NCBI RefSeq assembly: GCF_018283455.1
Contig: NZ_JAAMTH010000001.1
Location: 1,593,501 to 1,657,500 of the forward strand
Direction: 5' to 3'
Length of the DNA stretch: 64,000 nt
Origin: Planococcus sp. MSAK28401
Lineage (GTDB): Bacteria; Bacillota; Bacilli; Bacillales_A; Planococcaceae
In this document: piece after piece, positions 27,152-37,100 of the stretch
How the letters are laid out: each line of letters opens with the position of its first letter
Position numbering within the stretch: position 1 is the stretch's first letter
The notes under the pieces: model-generated
The model's input: the letters and a program-made list of their open reading frames with translations, nothing else
What the model was told of the DNA's origin: nothing
Databases searched by the model: none
Position numbers and translations under genes: made by a program

Positions 27152-27195
27152 ATGGATACGCTGTGCCCATGGTGATTTGTTGGAACATTTCAAAC

Positions 27196-27225
27196 TTGGA
27201 AGTTCCACGGGATTACCTGTATAAT
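27196..27225 (+). promoter_or_regulatory. SigA-type promoter of nusB
   Basis: TTGGAA (27196-27201) and a perfect TATAAT (27220-27225) with 18 bp spacing. Confidence 0.7.
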
Positions 27226-27261
27226 GAGGGGATAATCAGCTTGAAAAAGGAGACCGGAATT

Positions 27262-27654
27262 ATGATGAAACGACACGAAGCACGGGAAAAAGCGCTTCAG
27301 ACGCTATTCCAGCTCGATGGAACCGAATTGACGATCGAAGAAGCGATGGAACATGTCATGGACGGGGAAACCGACCAGTTCTATAAACTGCTGGTAGAAG
27401 GCACCAACAGCAAGCAACAGGAAATCGACGAAAAACTGAAAGGCCATTTGCAAAACTGGTCACTCGAGCGCTTGCCGAAAGTCGAACGCACCATTTTACG
27501 CATGGCTGTTTTCGAACTTGAATATATGGACGATGCGCCGAGCCGCGTCGTGTTGAACGAAGCGATCGAGTTGAGCAAAACTTTTGGGGACGATAAATCA
27601 AGCCGTTTCGTCAACGGCGTGCTATCGAAATTCACTGACCAAACTGCGAACTAA
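27262..27654 (+). CDS. nusB: Transcription antitermination factor NusB
   Basis: NusB (130 residues) binds the boxA RNA with S10 (NusE) and supports antitermination on rRNA operons. The all-helical sequence has the usual REKALQTLFQLD start and the ERTILRMAVFELEYMDDAPSR and FVNGVLSKF signatures. The ATG at 27262 follows AAGGAG by nine bases; a second ATG directly after it is possible. The longer upstream frame runs through the promoter and is rejected. Confidence 0.95.
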   Translation: MMKRHEAREKALQTLFQLDGTELTIEEAMEHVMDGETDQFYKLLVEGTNSKQQEIDEKLKGHLQNWSLERLPKVERTILRMAVFELEYMDDAPSRVVLNEAIELSKTFGDDKSSRFVNGVLSKFTDQTAN

Positions 27655-27671
27655 TCATTGGAGGAATCTAC

Positions 27672-28547
27672 GTGACTGCTGAATTGATTGATGGAAAAGC
27701 CGTAAGCCTGAAAATTAAAGAGCGAGTGCAACAACGTGTAGAGAAACTGAAAACAAACGGAATCATCCCTGGCCTGTCGGTCATTTTAGTGGGCGATGAT
27801 TCCGCTTCGCAAACCTATGTCAAAAACAAGAAGAAAACATGTGAATCACTGGGCATGCGTTCGGATCTTCATTTATACCCTGCTTCACTGACCGAGCAAG
27901 AGCTGCTCGAGAAAATTGAAGAATTGAATAACGATCCGGACATCCACGGCATTTTGGTGCAATTGCCGCTTCCTGCCCAAATCGACGAGTTCAAGATCAT
28001 CACGGCAATCGCTCCTGAAAAGGATATCGACGGCTTCCACCCGATTTCAGTCGGCAATTTGATGATCGGCAAGGACACTTTTTTGCCATGTACGCCTCAC
28101 GGAGTGGTGGTGCTTCTTGAGCATTACGGCATCGACCCCGCAGGCAAGCATGCTGTCGTCATAGGCCGCAGCAACATCGTCGGCAAGCCAGTCGGTCAAT
28201 TGCTGCTGCAAAAAGATGCGACCGTGACCTATTGCCACTCAAAGACACCGGATTTGAAGGCGATGACCCAGCAGGCGGACATCATCATTGCGGCAATCGG
28301 CCGTGCAAAGTTCATCGTGGCAGACCATATTAAAGAAGGCGCGGTCGTCATCGATGTCGGCATGAACCGTGATGAAAATGGCAAGCTGTGCGGCGACGTC
28401 GATTTTGAGGCAGTGCGCGAGCGTGCCAGCTTCATCACCCCTGTGCCGGGCGGCGTTGGGCCAATGACCATTGCAATGCTGATGGAAAATACATTGCTGT
28501 CGGCTGAAAAAGGATTATCGAAAGACAAAGCTGCTGAAAGCGTGTAA
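27672..28547 (+). CDS. folD: Bifunctional methylene-THF dehydrogenase/methenyl-THF cyclohydrolase
   Basis: FolD (291 residues) interconverts 5,10-methylene-THF and 10-formyl-THF through two steps. The catalytic region SQTYVKNKKKTCESLG with the conserved Tyr-Lys pair, the GILVQLPLP motif, the NADP site VIGRSNIVGKPVGQLL and the PVPGGVGPMTIAML end are all present. The start is a GTG after GGAGG. It ties in with glycine cleavage and formyl-THF recycling in the same window. Confidence 0.97.
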   Translation: MTAELIDGKAVSLKIKERVQQRVEKLKTNGIIPGLSVILVGDDSASQTYVKNKKKTCESLGMRSDLHLYPASLTEQELLEKIEELNNDPDIHGILVQLPLPAQIDEFKIITAIAPEKDIDGFHPISVGNLMIGKDTFLPCTPHGVVVLLEHYGIDPAGKHAVVIGRSNIVGKPVGQLLLQKDATVTYCHSKTPDLKAMTQQADIIIAAIGRAKFIVADHIKEGAVVIDVGMNRDENGKLCGDVDFEAVRERASFITPVPGGVGPMTIAMLMENTLLSAEKGLSKDKAAESV

Positions 28548-28562
28548 AATGAATAGCAAATA

Positions 28563-28594
28563 GAGCTGTTTTTCGAAAGAAAGACAGCTTTTTA
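28563..28594 (+). terminator. Hairpin with T tract between folD and xseA
   Basis: AGCTGT/ACAGCT extended by TTTTC/GAAAG, followed by five Ts. It may terminate folD transcripts or only attenuate read-through into xseA. Confidence 0.6.
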
Positions 28595-28619
28595 CTTTCT
28601 ATAGACAGGGGTTGACATT

Positions 28620-29972
28620 TTGGCGACCGACCCGTACTTAAGTGTTGCAGCGTTAACGAAATACATAAAAAAGAAATTCGATGCCGATCCTCATTTGCGT
28701 GATGTTTACGTAAAAGGGGAACTGTCGAACGTGAAAATCCATACGAGCGGGCATATTTATTTCACGTTAAAAGACCAGAAAGCACGCATGCCAGCGGTGA
28801 TGTTCTCAGCGAAGGCTAAATCGATGAAGTTCCGTCCAGAAAGCGGCATGACCGTTCTGATCCGCGGGGATATCTCCGTATACGAAGCATCGGGGCAATA
28901 CCAATTATATGCCCAGTCGATGCAGCCCGATGGCATCGGCGATTATTATTTGGCATTTGAACAGTTGAAAGAAAAGCTCAGCAAAGAAGGCTTATTTAAT
29001 GCTGAGCGTAAACAGCAGCTGCCTGAGTTCCCTGAAAAAGTCGCAGTCATTACGGCACAGACTGGGGCTGCGGTGCGCGACATCATCACGACGCTCAGGC
29101 GGCGTTACCCGCTTGCGCGGATTGTGTTGTTTCCCACATTGGTGCAAGGGCAAGGGGCCGTCCAGTCGATTGTCCAATCGATCCAACAAGCCAACCGCAC
29201 TGACAGCGACGTCTTGATCGTTGGGCGCGGCGGCGGGTCGATCGAAGATCTGTGGGCATTCAACGAAGAAGCAGTGGCGCGGGCGATTTACGATTCAAAT
29301 ATCCCGGTCATCTCTGCGGTCGGTCACGAAACCGATACGACAATCGCTGATTTTGTGGCCGATTTGCGTGCAGCTACCCCGACAGCCGCAGCAGAGCTCG
29401 CGGTTCCGAGCCGCATCGAGCTGCTCGAGCGCGTCATGGGGCAGCGCCAAGTAATGTTCAGGCTCATGTCGAACGATTTGGAACAGCGACGCATCCGCCT
29501 GACGCAGCTGCAAAATTCCTATCCGATGGCCTATCCGGACCGGCTTTACCGCCCTTTCATCGAACGCATCGAACGGGCAACGGATGCGCTGCAGCGTGAG
29601 ACTGTGCTGACAGCCAGGCGTTCAAGCGACCGCTTGGCCATGCTTTCACGCCAATTGGAAAATCGCAAGCCGTCTGACCGCATCCGCCAGGCTGAGCGTG
29701 ATTTAGCCAGTCTCGGAGACCGGCTCGACCAGCGCATCACCCAAGTCTTCCGGCAGCGGGACCAGCAATTGAAATCTGCGATCCGCACACTGGATGCGCT
29801 CAGTCCCTTGAAGATTATGGATAGGGGTTATGCGATTCCGTTTAAAGAAGGCGGAGTGGTGAAATCGGTTGATCAGCTGGAGCTTGGCGACCGGCTGAGC
29901 CTTTCATTGAAAGACGGGGACATCGAAACCGTCATCGAAGCGATTAACCCAAAAGATAAGGAGCGCGACTAA
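28620..29972 (+). CDS. xseA: Exodeoxyribonuclease VII large subunit
   Basis: XseA (450 residues) is the catalytic subunit of the single-strand exonuclease VII. It starts with an OB-fold (VYVKGELSNVKIHTSGHIYFTLKD), followed by the catalytic domain with ITAQTGAAVRDIITTLRRRYP and GRGGGSIEDLWAFN, then a long coiled-coil region rich in Arg, Leu and Gln and the LDALSPLKIMDRGYAI tail. A TTG at 28620 is the probable start. xseB begins immediately after its stop. Confidence 0.95.
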   Translation: MATDPYLSVAALTKYIKKKFDADPHLRDVYVKGELSNVKIHTSGHIYFTLKDQKARMPAVMFSAKAKSMKFRPESGMTVLIRGDISVYEASGQYQLYAQSMQPDGIGDYYLAFEQLKEKLSKEGLFNAERKQQLPEFPEKVAVITAQTGAAVRDIITTLRRRYPLARIVLFPTLVQGQGAVQSIVQSIQQANRTDSDVLIVGRGGGSIEDLWAFNEEAVARAIYDSNIPVISAVGHETDTTIADFVADLRAATPTAAAELAVPSRIELLERVMGQRQVMFRLMSNDLEQRRIRLTQLQNSYPMAYPDRLYRPFIERIERATDALQRETVLTARRSSDRLAMLSRQLENRKPSDRIRQAERDLASLGDRLDQRITQVFRQRDQQLKSAIRTLDALSPLKIMDRGYAIPFKEGGVVKSVDQLELGDRLSLSLKDGDIETVIEAINPKDKERD

Positions 29973-30209
29973 ATGGCAGAAAATAACATGATGTTCAACG
30001 ACGCAATGGAGCAGTTGGAGGAAATCGTCAAATTGCTCGAACAAGGCGATGTGCCGCTCGAAGAAGCGCTGACGCTTTACCAGAAAGGCATGGAGTTATC
30101 GAAGCTATGCCACGATAAATTGAAAAATGCCGAAACCCAGCTGGTGACAATGATGAAAGACGGAAAAGAAGTGCCTGCTGAAATCGAAGGGGAAGGTAAT
30201 GCACAATGA
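29973..30209 (+). CDS. xseB: Exodeoxyribonuclease VII small subunit
   Basis: A 78-residue helical subunit that binds the coiled coil of XseA. The MEQLEEIVKLLEQGDVPLEE and LYQKGMELSKLC segments are characteristic. It starts one base after the xseA stop and overlaps the next gene by four bases (ATGA), so xseA-xseB-ispA are coupled. Confidence 0.95.
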   Translation: MAENNMMFNDAMEQLEEIVKLLEQGDVPLEEALTLYQKGMELSKLCHDKLKNAETQLVTMMKDGKEVPAEIEGEGNAQ

Positions 30210-31084
30210 ACTTAAAACAATTCAGAACCCATTATGAACCGGTTATCCAGCAAGAGATGGCGGAATTGATCAGTGCATTGGCCATTCCGGAATCATTGAA
30301 GGAATCGATGCATTATTCGCTTCAGGCAGGTGGCAAACGCATCCGTCCGATGCTTGTGCTTGCCACCATGCATGAACAAGGCGCAGCCCACCCAGATGCT
30401 TTGAAAGTGGCAGCAGCGATCGAAATGATCCATACATATTCCTTGATCCATGATGATTTGCCGAGCATGGACAACGACGACTTGCGCCGCGGCATGCCGA
30501 CCAATCATAAAGTGTTTGGGGAAGCTGTCGCTATTTTAGCGGGAGATGCCTTATTAACCTTGAGCTTTGGCATCTTGGCGCGTCTAGAAGACGTTACTGC
30601 GGAAGACAAAGTGCGGCTCATCGACTTATTATCGACAGCTGCTGGTGCAGAAGGCATGGTCGGCGGACAGGTTCTCGATATCGAAGGGGAAGAAAAGCAG
30701 TTGGGTTTGGAACAATTGGAGCAAGTGCATTTGTTGAAGACAGGGGCTTTATTGACCTATAGCATCATTTCAGGAGCCATCCTTGCAGGCGCAAATTCTG
30801 AGCAATTGGTGACGCTTTCAACTTTCGGCCGCCATCTCGGGTTGGCCTTTCAAATCCAGGATGATATCTTGGATGTCACAGGCACTTCCGAGGAACTCGG
30901 AAAAACAGCCGGCAAAGACGAAACGAGCGATAAAAGCACTTATCCCGGCATCTTGACCTTGCCGAAAGCGAAAGAAAAACTGGATTATCACGCACAACAA
31001 GCGCTCGATGCGCTTGCGGAACTACCTGGTGAACAGCAGCTATTGAAAGAATTGACCGAGCTGATCGTCCAGCGAAAAAGCTGA
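30206..31084 (+). CDS. ispA: Farnesyl diphosphate synthase (polyprenyl synthetase family)
   Basis: A 292-residue short-chain prenyl transferase that condenses IPP with DMAPP and GPP to give farnesyl diphosphate. The two aspartate-rich motifs are DDLPSMDNDDLRRG (FARM) and FQIQDDILDVTG (SARM); GGKRIRPML binds diphosphate. It starts within xseB and precedes dxs, grouping isoprenoid genes. Chain length cannot be proven, but the single-gene context and length fit FPP synthase. Confidence 0.93.
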   Translation: MNLKQFRTHYEPVIQQEMAELISALAIPESLKESMHYSLQAGGKRIRPMLVLATMHEQGAAHPDALKVAAAIEMIHTYSLIHDDLPSMDNDDLRRGMPTNHKVFGEAVAILAGDALLTLSFGILARLEDVTAEDKVRLIDLLSTAAGAEGMVGGQVLDIEGEEKQLGLEQLEQVHLLKTGALLTYSIISGAILAGANSEQLVTLSTFGRHLGLAFQIQDDILDVTGTSEELGKTAGKDETSDKSTYPGILTLPKAKEKLDYHAQQALDALAELPGEQQLLKELTELIVQRKS

Positions 31085-31099
31085 AAATAGGGCTCTTGT

Positions 31100-31127
31100 T
31101 TGTACATTTGCCCAGTCTTGCTATAAT
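31100..31127 (+). promoter_or_regulatory. Probable promoter of dxs
   Basis: TTGTAC (31100-31105), 16 bp, then a perfect TATAAT (31122-31127). Confidence 0.6.
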
Positions 31128-31178
31128 ATGGGGAGACAACAATACAGGAAAATATAGAAAAAAGGTGTGTGATGGCAA

Positions 31179-33089
31179 ATGGATCTTCATTCGATAACTG
31201 GTCCATCTTTCCTAAAAGAGCTGAATCCAGAGCAATTGGAGCTCTTAAGCGAAGATATCCGTCGATTTCTCATAGAAAATCTTTCGAAAACCGGTGGCCA
31301 TATCGGCCCGAACCTCGGCGTGGTGGAATTGACGATTGCACTTCACCGTGTCTTCGACAGCCCAGACGACAAACTGATTTGGGATGTCGGGCATCAGTCC
31401 TATGTCCATAAAATTTTGACGGGGCGTGCAGATCAATTCGACACGCTGCGTAAATTCAAAGGCTTGTGTGGATTCCCGAAACGCAACGAAAGTGATCACG
31501 ATGTCTGGGAAACCGGCCATAGCTCGACGTCGTTGTCCGCAGCAATGGGCATGGCGGCAGCTCGCGATATTAAAAAAGACAAAAATTACGTCATTCCGAT
31601 TATCGGCGATGGCGCATTGACTGGCGGCATGGCATTCGAGGCGCTGAACCATATCGGGCATGCACAGACCGACATGACCGTTATCCTCAACGATAACGAA
31701 ATGTCGATTGCACCGAATGTCGGGGCGCTCCATAGCGTTCTTGGGCGCATGCGGACTGCTGGAAAATACAATAAAGTCAAAGACGACCTTGAGTACTTGC
31801 TGAAAAAAGTGCCGGCAGTCGGAGGCAAGCTTGCTTCAACGGCAGAGCGCGTCAAAGACAGCCTGAAATATTTGGTCGTTTCCGGCATGTTCTTCGAAGA
31901 GCTCGGATTCACGTATCTCGGCCCGATCGACGGGCATGACCTTGAGGAACTTGAAGACAACCTGGAATATGCAAAGAAAACAAAAGGCCCTGTCCTGCTT
32001 CACGTCATCACGAAAAAAGGCAAAGGCTATTTGCCGGCTGAACAGGATAAAATCGGCACGTGGCACGGAATTGGGCCATATAAAATGGAAACTGGCGATT
32101 TGGTGAAATCTTCCTCTACAGCTCCTTCGTGGAGCGGCCTGATCGCTGAAACGACACGCAAGCTCGCGCGGACAGATGAGCGCATCGTCGCCATTACCCC
32201 AGCAATGCCTGTTGGATCTAAATTGGAAGGATTTGCCTCTGAATTCCCTGAGCGCATGTTCGATGTGGGTATCGCTGAACAACATGCGACCACGATGGCC
32301 GCAGGACTTGCAACGCAAGGGATGAAGCCATTCCTGGCCATTTATTCGACATTCCTGCAGCGTGCGTATGACCAAGTCGTCCACGATGTTTGCCGCCAGA
32401 ACTTGAATGTCTTTATCGGCATCGACCGTTCGGGCCTTGTCGGAGCGGATGGCGAAACGCATCAAGGAGTATTTGATATCGCCTTCTTGCGCCATCTGCC
32501 CAACATGGTCGTGATGATGCCAAAAGACGAAAACGAAGGGCAGCATATGGTGAAAACGGCAATCGATTACAATGACGGCCCGATTGCATTGCGCTATCCG
32601 CGCGGCAACGGCCTCGGAGTGCCGATGGACGATGAGCTGAAGGCTATCCCAATTGGCAGCTGGGAAGTGTTGGAAAAAGGAAAGGATGCCGTCATCTTGG
32701 CATTCGGCACGACGATTCCAATGGCACTTCATGCAGCTGAGCAATTGCGCGAAGAAGGAATCCAGGTAGAGGTGGTCAACTCTCGCTTCATTAAACCGTT
32801 GGACGAAGAGATGCTCGCATCGATTTTCGGCCGCAATGTGCCAGTTCTGACGATCGAGGAAGCGGTATTGCAAGGCGGCTTCGGCAGTGCTGTACTTGAG
32901 TATGCGCACGATAACGGCCACGAGGGCGCTGTCATCGACCGTATGGGCATTCCAGACCTCTTCGTTGAGCACGGCGATGTTGCCGAGTTAATGGATGAAA
33001 TCCACCTCAACAGCGACGAAGTGGTCAAGAAAGTGAAAATGCGTGTAAAGCAGAATTCACAACAGCAGGAGCGATCGAACGCTCTATGA
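31179..33089 (+). CDS. dxs: 1-deoxy-D-xylulose-5-phosphate synthase
   Basis: DXS (636 residues) makes DXP from pyruvate and glyceraldehyde 3-phosphate with thiamine diphosphate, the first step of the MEP pathway. The TPP motif is [16 protein letters not shown]...NDNEMSI, and [15 protein letters not shown] and [19 protein letters not shown] are the transketolase-type central motifs. The ATG at 31179 is about ten bases after AAAAAGGTG; the earlier ATG at 31172 is in another frame. The stop overlaps tlyA. Confidence 0.97.
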   Translation: MDLHSITGPSFLKELNPEQLELLSEDIRRFLIENLSKTGGHIGPNLGVVELTIALHRVFDSPDDKLIWDVGHQSYVHKILTGRADQFDTLRKFKGLCGFPKRNESDHDVWETGHSSTSLSAAMGMAAARDIKKDKNYVIPIIGDGALTGGMAFEALNHIGHAQTDMTVILNDNEMSIAPNVGALHSVLGRMRTAGKYNKVKDDLEYLLKKVPAVGGKLASTAERVKDSLKYLVVSGMFFEELGFTYLGPIDGHDLEELEDNLEYAKKTKGPVLLHVITKKGKGYLPAEQDKIGTWHGIGPYKMETGDLVKSSSTAPSWSGLIAETTRKLARTDERIVAITPAMPVGSKLEGFASEFPERMFDVGIAEQHATTMAAGLATQGMKPFLAIYSTFLQRAYDQVVHDVCRQNLNVFIGIDRSGLVGADGETHQGVFDIAFLRHLPNMVVMMPKDENEGQHMVKTAIDYNDGPIALRYPRGNGLGVPMDDELKAIPIGSWEVLEKGKDAVILAFGTTIPMALHAAEQLREEGIQVEVVNSRFIKPLDEEMLASIFGRNVPVLTIEEAVLQGGFGSAVLEYAHDNGHEGAVIDRMGIPDLFVEHGDVAELMDEIHLNSDEVVKKVKMRVKQNSQQQERSNAL

Positions 33090-33931
33090 ATAAAGTGAGA
33101 AAAGAACGGGTGGATGTCCTGCTAGTAGAACGGGGCATTTGCGAAACACGTGAAAAAGCCAAGCGCGCCATCATGGCCGGGGTTATTTTCTCAGGCACTG
33201 AACGCCTTGAGAAACCCGGCGAAAAAATTCCTGAAGATGCGCCGCTTGAAAAAAAGGGCAACGATTTGCGCTATGTCAGCCGCGGAGGCTTGAAACTGGA
33301 AAAAGCGCTTGCTGAATTCGCCGTTACCGTGGAAGGCAAAATGATGCTTGATATCGGTTCATCGACTGGCGGCTTCACCGATTGCGCGTTGCAAAACGGC
33401 GCACGCCATGGCTACGCGCTCGATGTCGGCTATAACCAGCTGGCCTGGAAAATCCGCCAAGACCCGCGCGTGACTGTCATGGAGCGCACCAACTTCCGCC
33501 ATTCGAAACCTGAAGATTTTCAGGAAGGCTTGCCGGAAGTGGCGACCATCGATGTTTCCTTCATTTCGCTGCGCATTATCCTGCCGGTGCTGAAGACCAT
33601 TTTGGTCCCAGGCGGCGATTGCATCGCACTCGTTAAGCCGCAGTTTGAAGCAGGGCGTGACAAAGTCGGCAAAAAAGGCATCGTCCGCGACCCGAAAGTG
33701 CATCAGGAAGTGCTGCAAAAAGTAGCTGCCTATGCCATCGACTGCGGTTTCGAAGTAAAGGCCATGACTCATTCGCCGATAACCGGCGGTGAAGGCAATA
33801 TCGAGTTTTTATTCCATCTTGTTTCCAATGAACAGGCAACAAAAAGTGAATTGCCGGATGCGCATTCGTTTGCTCAAACGGTCGAGCATGCCCATTCTGC
33901 ATTCAAGGAAAAAAACACACAATCCAATTAA
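33086..33931 (+). CDS. TlyA family rRNA 2'-O-methyltransferase (YqxC)
   Basis: A 281-residue protein with an N-terminal S4 RNA-binding domain ([23 protein letters not shown]) and an FtsJ-like methyltransferase domain with SAM motif [15 protein letters not shown]. TlyA enzymes methylate 16S/23S rRNA riboses, and some members act as hemolysins by indirect effect. The ATG overlaps the dxs stop (ATGA). The same dxs-tlyA-argR-recN order is kept in Bacillus. Confidence 0.93.
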   Translation: MNKVRKERVDVLLVERGICETREKAKRAIMAGVIFSGTERLEKPGEKIPEDAPLEKKGNDLRYVSRGGLKLEKALAEFAVTVEGKMMLDIGSSTGGFTDCALQNGARHGYALDVGYNQLAWKIRQDPRVTVMERTNFRHSKPEDFQEGLPEVATIDVSFISLRIILPVLKTILVPGGDCIALVKPQFEAGRDKVGKKGIVRDPKVHQEVLQKVAAYAIDCGFEVKAMTHSPITGGEGNIEFLFHLVSNEQATKSELPDAHSFAQTVEHAHSAFKEKNTQSN

Positions 33932-33932
33932 C

Positions 33933-33966
33933 AGGGCAGGGGAATTTATTCCCTGCCCCTTTTTTC
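33933..33966 (+). terminator. Terminator after tlyA
   Basis: GGGCAGGGGAA pairs with TTCCCTGCCC (one bulge), then Ts. Confidence 0.9.
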
Positions 33967-34076
33967 TGCCCGGCAGTTGAAAATGAGTGAAGCTTGCTCA
34001 TAAGGGGTAAATAGTTCTAGTATGGGCAGGGAGTTTCCTTGTTTTCAAAGCGGTTTAGATGTACGATATAAAGCAT

Positions 34077-34094
34077 ATGGAATAATTATTCACT
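34077..34094 (+). promoter_or_regulatory. ARG box in the argR leader
   Basis: ATGGAATAATTATTCACT matches the 18 bp ARG box (WNTGAATWWWWATTCANW) with one mismatch. It lies just after a TATAAA -10-like hexamer (34067-34072) and 15 bases before the argR ATG, a position suited to autorepression. Confidence 0.7.
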
Positions 34095-34108
34095 CAAGGG
34101 GGAGCACC

Positions 34109-34558
34109 ATGAATAAAGGACAACGTCATATCAAAATCCGCGACTTGATTTCCAATCGCGAAATCGAAACGCAAGATGATTTGGTCGACTTATTGAAAGC
34201 TGCAGGCTATGAAGTGACGCAAGCGACCGTTTCGCGCGATATTAAGGAACTGCATTTGGTGAAAGTTCCTTTGCAGGACGGGCGCTATAAATACAGCTTG
34301 CCGGCGGATCAGCGCTTTAACCCAATGCAGAAACTGCACCGCGCGCTCACTGATGCATTCGTCAGCATTGATGGAGCCAGCCATTTTTTGGTCATGAAAA
34401 CCTTGCCGGGCAATGCCCATGCCATCGGTTCATTGATCGACCATTTGGATTGGGAGGAAATTTTAGGGACCATCTGCGGTGATGATACATGTTTGATCAT
34501 TTGCCGTGACGTGGAACACCGCGAAGTGCTGAAACAGCGTTTGATTGAAATGCTTTAA
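34109..34558 (+). CDS. argR: Arginine repressor/activator ArgR (AhrC)
   Basis: ArgR (149 residues) is a hexameric arginine-sensing regulator that represses arginine synthesis and activates catabolism. The N-terminal winged helix ([20 protein letters not shown], then [15 protein letters not shown]) binds ARG boxes, and the C-terminal domain [15 protein letters not shown] binds arginine and forms hexamers. The ATG at 34109 follows GGGGGAG; an upstream in-frame ATG would overlap the ARG box. Confidence 0.95.
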   Translation: MNKGQRHIKIRDLISNREIETQDDLVDLLKAAGYEVTQATVSRDIKELHLVKVPLQDGRYKYSLPADQRFNPMQKLHRALTDAFVSIDGASHFLVMKTLPGNAHAIGSLIDHLDWEEILGTICGDDTCLIICRDVEHREVLKQRLIEML

Positions 34559-34576
34559 TTAAAGAGGTGGATGTAT

Positions 34577-36274
34577 ATGCTGCGAGAATTGGATATCCGC
34601 AATTTTGCGATTATCGATACATTATCAGTCAGTTTTACAGAAGGCATGACAGTTTTGACAGGGGAAACCGGTGCAGGGAAATCGATCATCATCGATGCCG
34701 TGCACTTATTGGCCGGAGGGCGCGGAAGCCAGGAATTCATTCGCCACGGTGCCCAAAAAGCTGAGATTGAAGGCTTGTTTCATATCGAAGGCGAAAAGCA
34801 TCCGGTCTATAAAAAACTAGAGGATTTTGGAATCCAGGTGAGCGACGGCGATGTTTTGCTGCGCCGGGAGTTGAATGGCAAAGGCAAGAACGTCTGCCGC
34901 ATCAACGGCAAGCTCGTGACCATTTCCATTTTACGTGAAGTGGGGGCTGCGTTGATCGATATCCACGGCCAGCACGAGACGCAGGAATTGATGGATGAAA
35001 AGCAGCATCTTCATCTATTGGACCAATTTGCCGGAAAATTATTGACCAAAGCCAAAGAAGGCTATAGCCATACTTTTGAAAAATACACGAAATTAAAGCG
35101 TGAATTTGCCAGCTATAATGAAAACGAGCAGCAAATCGCACAGCGTATCGACTTGTTGACTTTCCAATTGCGTGAAATCGAAGAAGCCCAGCTCGTGCCA
35201 GGAGAAGAAGAAACTTTGCTGGAGGAACGCAAACGGCTGCAGAATTTTACCAAAATCTTCGAGTCGATTTCACAAGCCCATGAAGCGATTCAAGGGGAGT
35301 CGAAAGGGCTGGATTGGGTCGGCAATGCGATGAGCGAACTGGAACACGCCGCAGCGGTCGATGAACAATTCAAAGAAGCGTCGGAATCGGTTGCAGGGGC
35401 GTTCTATCAACTGCAGGACACGTCAACTGAGATCAAGCGCATCCTGGACCAATTGGAATTCGACCCGGAACGGCTCAATGAAATTGAACAGCGCGTGGCA
35501 TTATTGCAATCGTTGAAACGCAAATACGGCGCGTCGGTCGAAGACATGTTATTGTATCAGGAAGAGCAGGCGGACGAACTCGATAAACTGCTCAACCGCG
35601 ACCAGCGCCTGCGCCTCGACCAGGAGAAACTCAAGGAATTGACCGAGGATTTGCGCATCGAAGCGGAAGAACTGACGATGCTGAGAAAGCAGGCGGCAGC
35701 CAAATTATCAAAAGCGATCATGGAGCAATTAAAAGAGCTCCATATGGGCAAGGCTTCGTTTTCGGTGCAATTCAATTTGCTGCCTAAGGGCAAGTTTGAC
35801 CGCTTTGGCCAGGACAGCATCGCATTCCATATTTCAACGAATGTCGGGGAACCTTTGAAGCCGCTGACAAAAGTAGCTTCAGGCGGTGAATTGTCGCGCA
35901 TGATGCTTGCGCTGAAGACGATTTTTTCCAAGCACCAAGGCATCACATCAATTATTTTCGATGAAGTCGACACGGGAGTCAGCGGGCGCGTGGCCCAGGC
36001 GATTGCCGAGAAAATCGCCGCCATCGCCCGCCATTCACAAGTGTTGTGCATTTCCCATTTGCCACAAGTCGCTGCCATGGCAGACCAGCATTTGTTTATC
36101 GAGAAAAAAGTATCGAAAGACCGCACGACAACATCAGTGAAAGAACTGGCAGGGCGCAAGCGCACGGAAGAAATGAGCCGTATGCTGTCGGGGGCGGAAA
36201 TCACCGAATTGACCTTACAGCATGCTGATGAATTGCTGACTTTGGCGAGGGACCGGAAGCTTTTGATGAAATAA
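34577..36274 (+). CDS. recN: DNA repair protein RecN
   Basis: RecN (565 residues) is an SMC-like ATPase that acts early at double-strand breaks and tethers DNA ends. It has a Walker A LTGETGAGKSIIIDA at the N terminus, a long helical coiled coil in the middle, and the C-terminal half of the ATPase with ASGGELSRMMLALK and SIIFDEVDTGVSG. Of two in-frame ATGs, 34577 is best placed after AAAGAGGTGG. In sporulating relatives spoIVB lies between recN and spo0A; here spo0A follows after 33 bases. Confidence 0.96.
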   Translation: MLRELDIRNFAIIDTLSVSFTEGMTVLTGETGAGKSIIIDAVHLLAGGRGSQEFIRHGAQKAEIEGLFHIEGEKHPVYKKLEDFGIQVSDGDVLLRRELNGKGKNVCRINGKLVTISILREVGAALIDIHGQHETQELMDEKQHLHLLDQFAGKLLTKAKEGYSHTFEKYTKLKREFASYNENEQQIAQRIDLLTFQLREIEEAQLVPGEEETLLEERKRLQNFTKIFESISQAHEAIQGESKGLDWVGNAMSELEHAAAVDEQFKEASESVAGAFYQLQDTSTEIKRILDQLEFDPERLNEIEQRVALLQSLKRKYGASVEDMLLYQEEQADELDKLLNRDQRLRLDQEKLKELTEDLRIEAEELTMLRKQAAAKLSKAIMEQLKELHMGKASFSVQFNLLPKGKFDRFGQDSIAFHISTNVGEPLKPLTKVASGGELSRMMLALKTIFSKHQGITSIIFDEVDTGVSGRVAQAIAEKIAAIARHSQVLCISHLPQVAAMADQHLFIEKKVSKDRTTTSVKELAGRKRTEEMSRMLSGAEITELTLQHADELLTLARDRKLLMK

Positions 36275-36307
36275 GGGTCCGGAGCCTGTATTTTAGGAGA
36301 GAAAAAT

Positions 36308-37057
36308 ATGGAGAAAATAAAAATCGCCATTGCCGATGACAACCGCGAGCTTGTCGAATTGATGACCGAATTTCTCGAATCACAGCCGAATATGGAAGTG
36401 GTGGGCGTTGCTTACGATGGCAGGGAATGTATTGGCATACTGGAACAGACCGAAGCGGATATTTTGCTTCTCGACATCATCATGCCGTATCTCGATGGAA
36501 TTGCGGTGCTTGATGTCTTGCGTTCCGATGAGCGCATGAGCAAGATCCATGTCATCATGCTTTCCGCATTTGGCCAGGAGTCGATCATGAGCCAAGCTGC
36601 TGATTACGGGGCTTCTTATTTCATTATGAAGCCATTCGAGACTGAGCGGTTGGTGGTCCAGATCAACCACATCATGAAAAATGGCGACCAAGCAGCTAAG
36701 GGCGGCATGGTGACAAAAGACGAACTCATTACCTTGAGATTGAAAGACATCGGCGTACCCCCGCATTTGAAAGGCTATATGTATTTGAAAGCAGCCGTGT
36801 CGATCGTCGTGGATGAACCTTCTGCACTTGGCAAAGTGACGAAAGAGCTGTACCCGAAAATCGCCTTGAAGTTCGATACGACGGCAGCGCGGGTCGAAAG
36901 ATCGATTCGCCATGCCATCGGGCAAGTGTGGGTGCGCAGTGAATCCGTCGCGCATATCGCAAGCGTCTTCGGCTATAGTGAATCACACCTTCAGTCGAAG
37001 CCATCCAATTCCGAATTCATCGCCATGATCGTCGACAGCCTCGGCACGAATGAATAA
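36308..37057 (+). CDS. spo0A: Response regulator Spo0A
   Basis: A 249-residue protein with a receiver domain (acidic pair Asp10-Asp11, phospho-acceptor Asp56 in LLLDIIMPYLDG, Lys in MKPF) and the Spo0A-specific effector domain: GVPPHLKGYMYLKAAVSIV, TTAARVERSIRHAIGQVW and SKPSNSEFIAMIVD. It is about 18 residues shorter than B. subtilis Spo0A, mostly in the linker. The recognition helix is largely kept, with RHAIEVAW changed to RHAIGQVW. With neighbouring sporulation genes gone, it may control stationary-phase or biofilm functions (inference). A GGAGAG site precedes the ATG. Confidence 0.93.
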   Translation: MEKIKIAIADDNRELVELMTEFLESQPNMEVVGVAYDGRECIGILEQTEADILLLDIIMPYLDGIAVLDVLRSDERMSKIHVIMLSAFGQESIMSQAADYGASYFIMKPFETERLVVQINHIMKNGDQAAKGGMVTKDELITLRLKDIGVPPHLKGYMYLKAAVSIVVDEPSALGKVTKELYPKIALKFDTTAARVERSIRHAIGQVWVRSESVAHIASVFGYSESHLQSKPSNSEFIAMIVDSLGTNE

Positions 37058-37068
37058 TGATCGGTACG

Positions 37069-37100
37069 AACCGGCGCCTATAAAAGGCACCGGTTTTTTT
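37069..37100 (+). terminator. Terminator after spo0A
   Basis: AACCGGCGCC pairs with GGCACCGGTT (one mismatch), then seven Ts. Confidence 0.9.

Noticed and set aside
31836-32972. 378-codon minus-strand frame opposite dxs
   Set aside because: It is the shadow of dxs, whose motifs and ribosome site are clear; the antisense product shows no family features.
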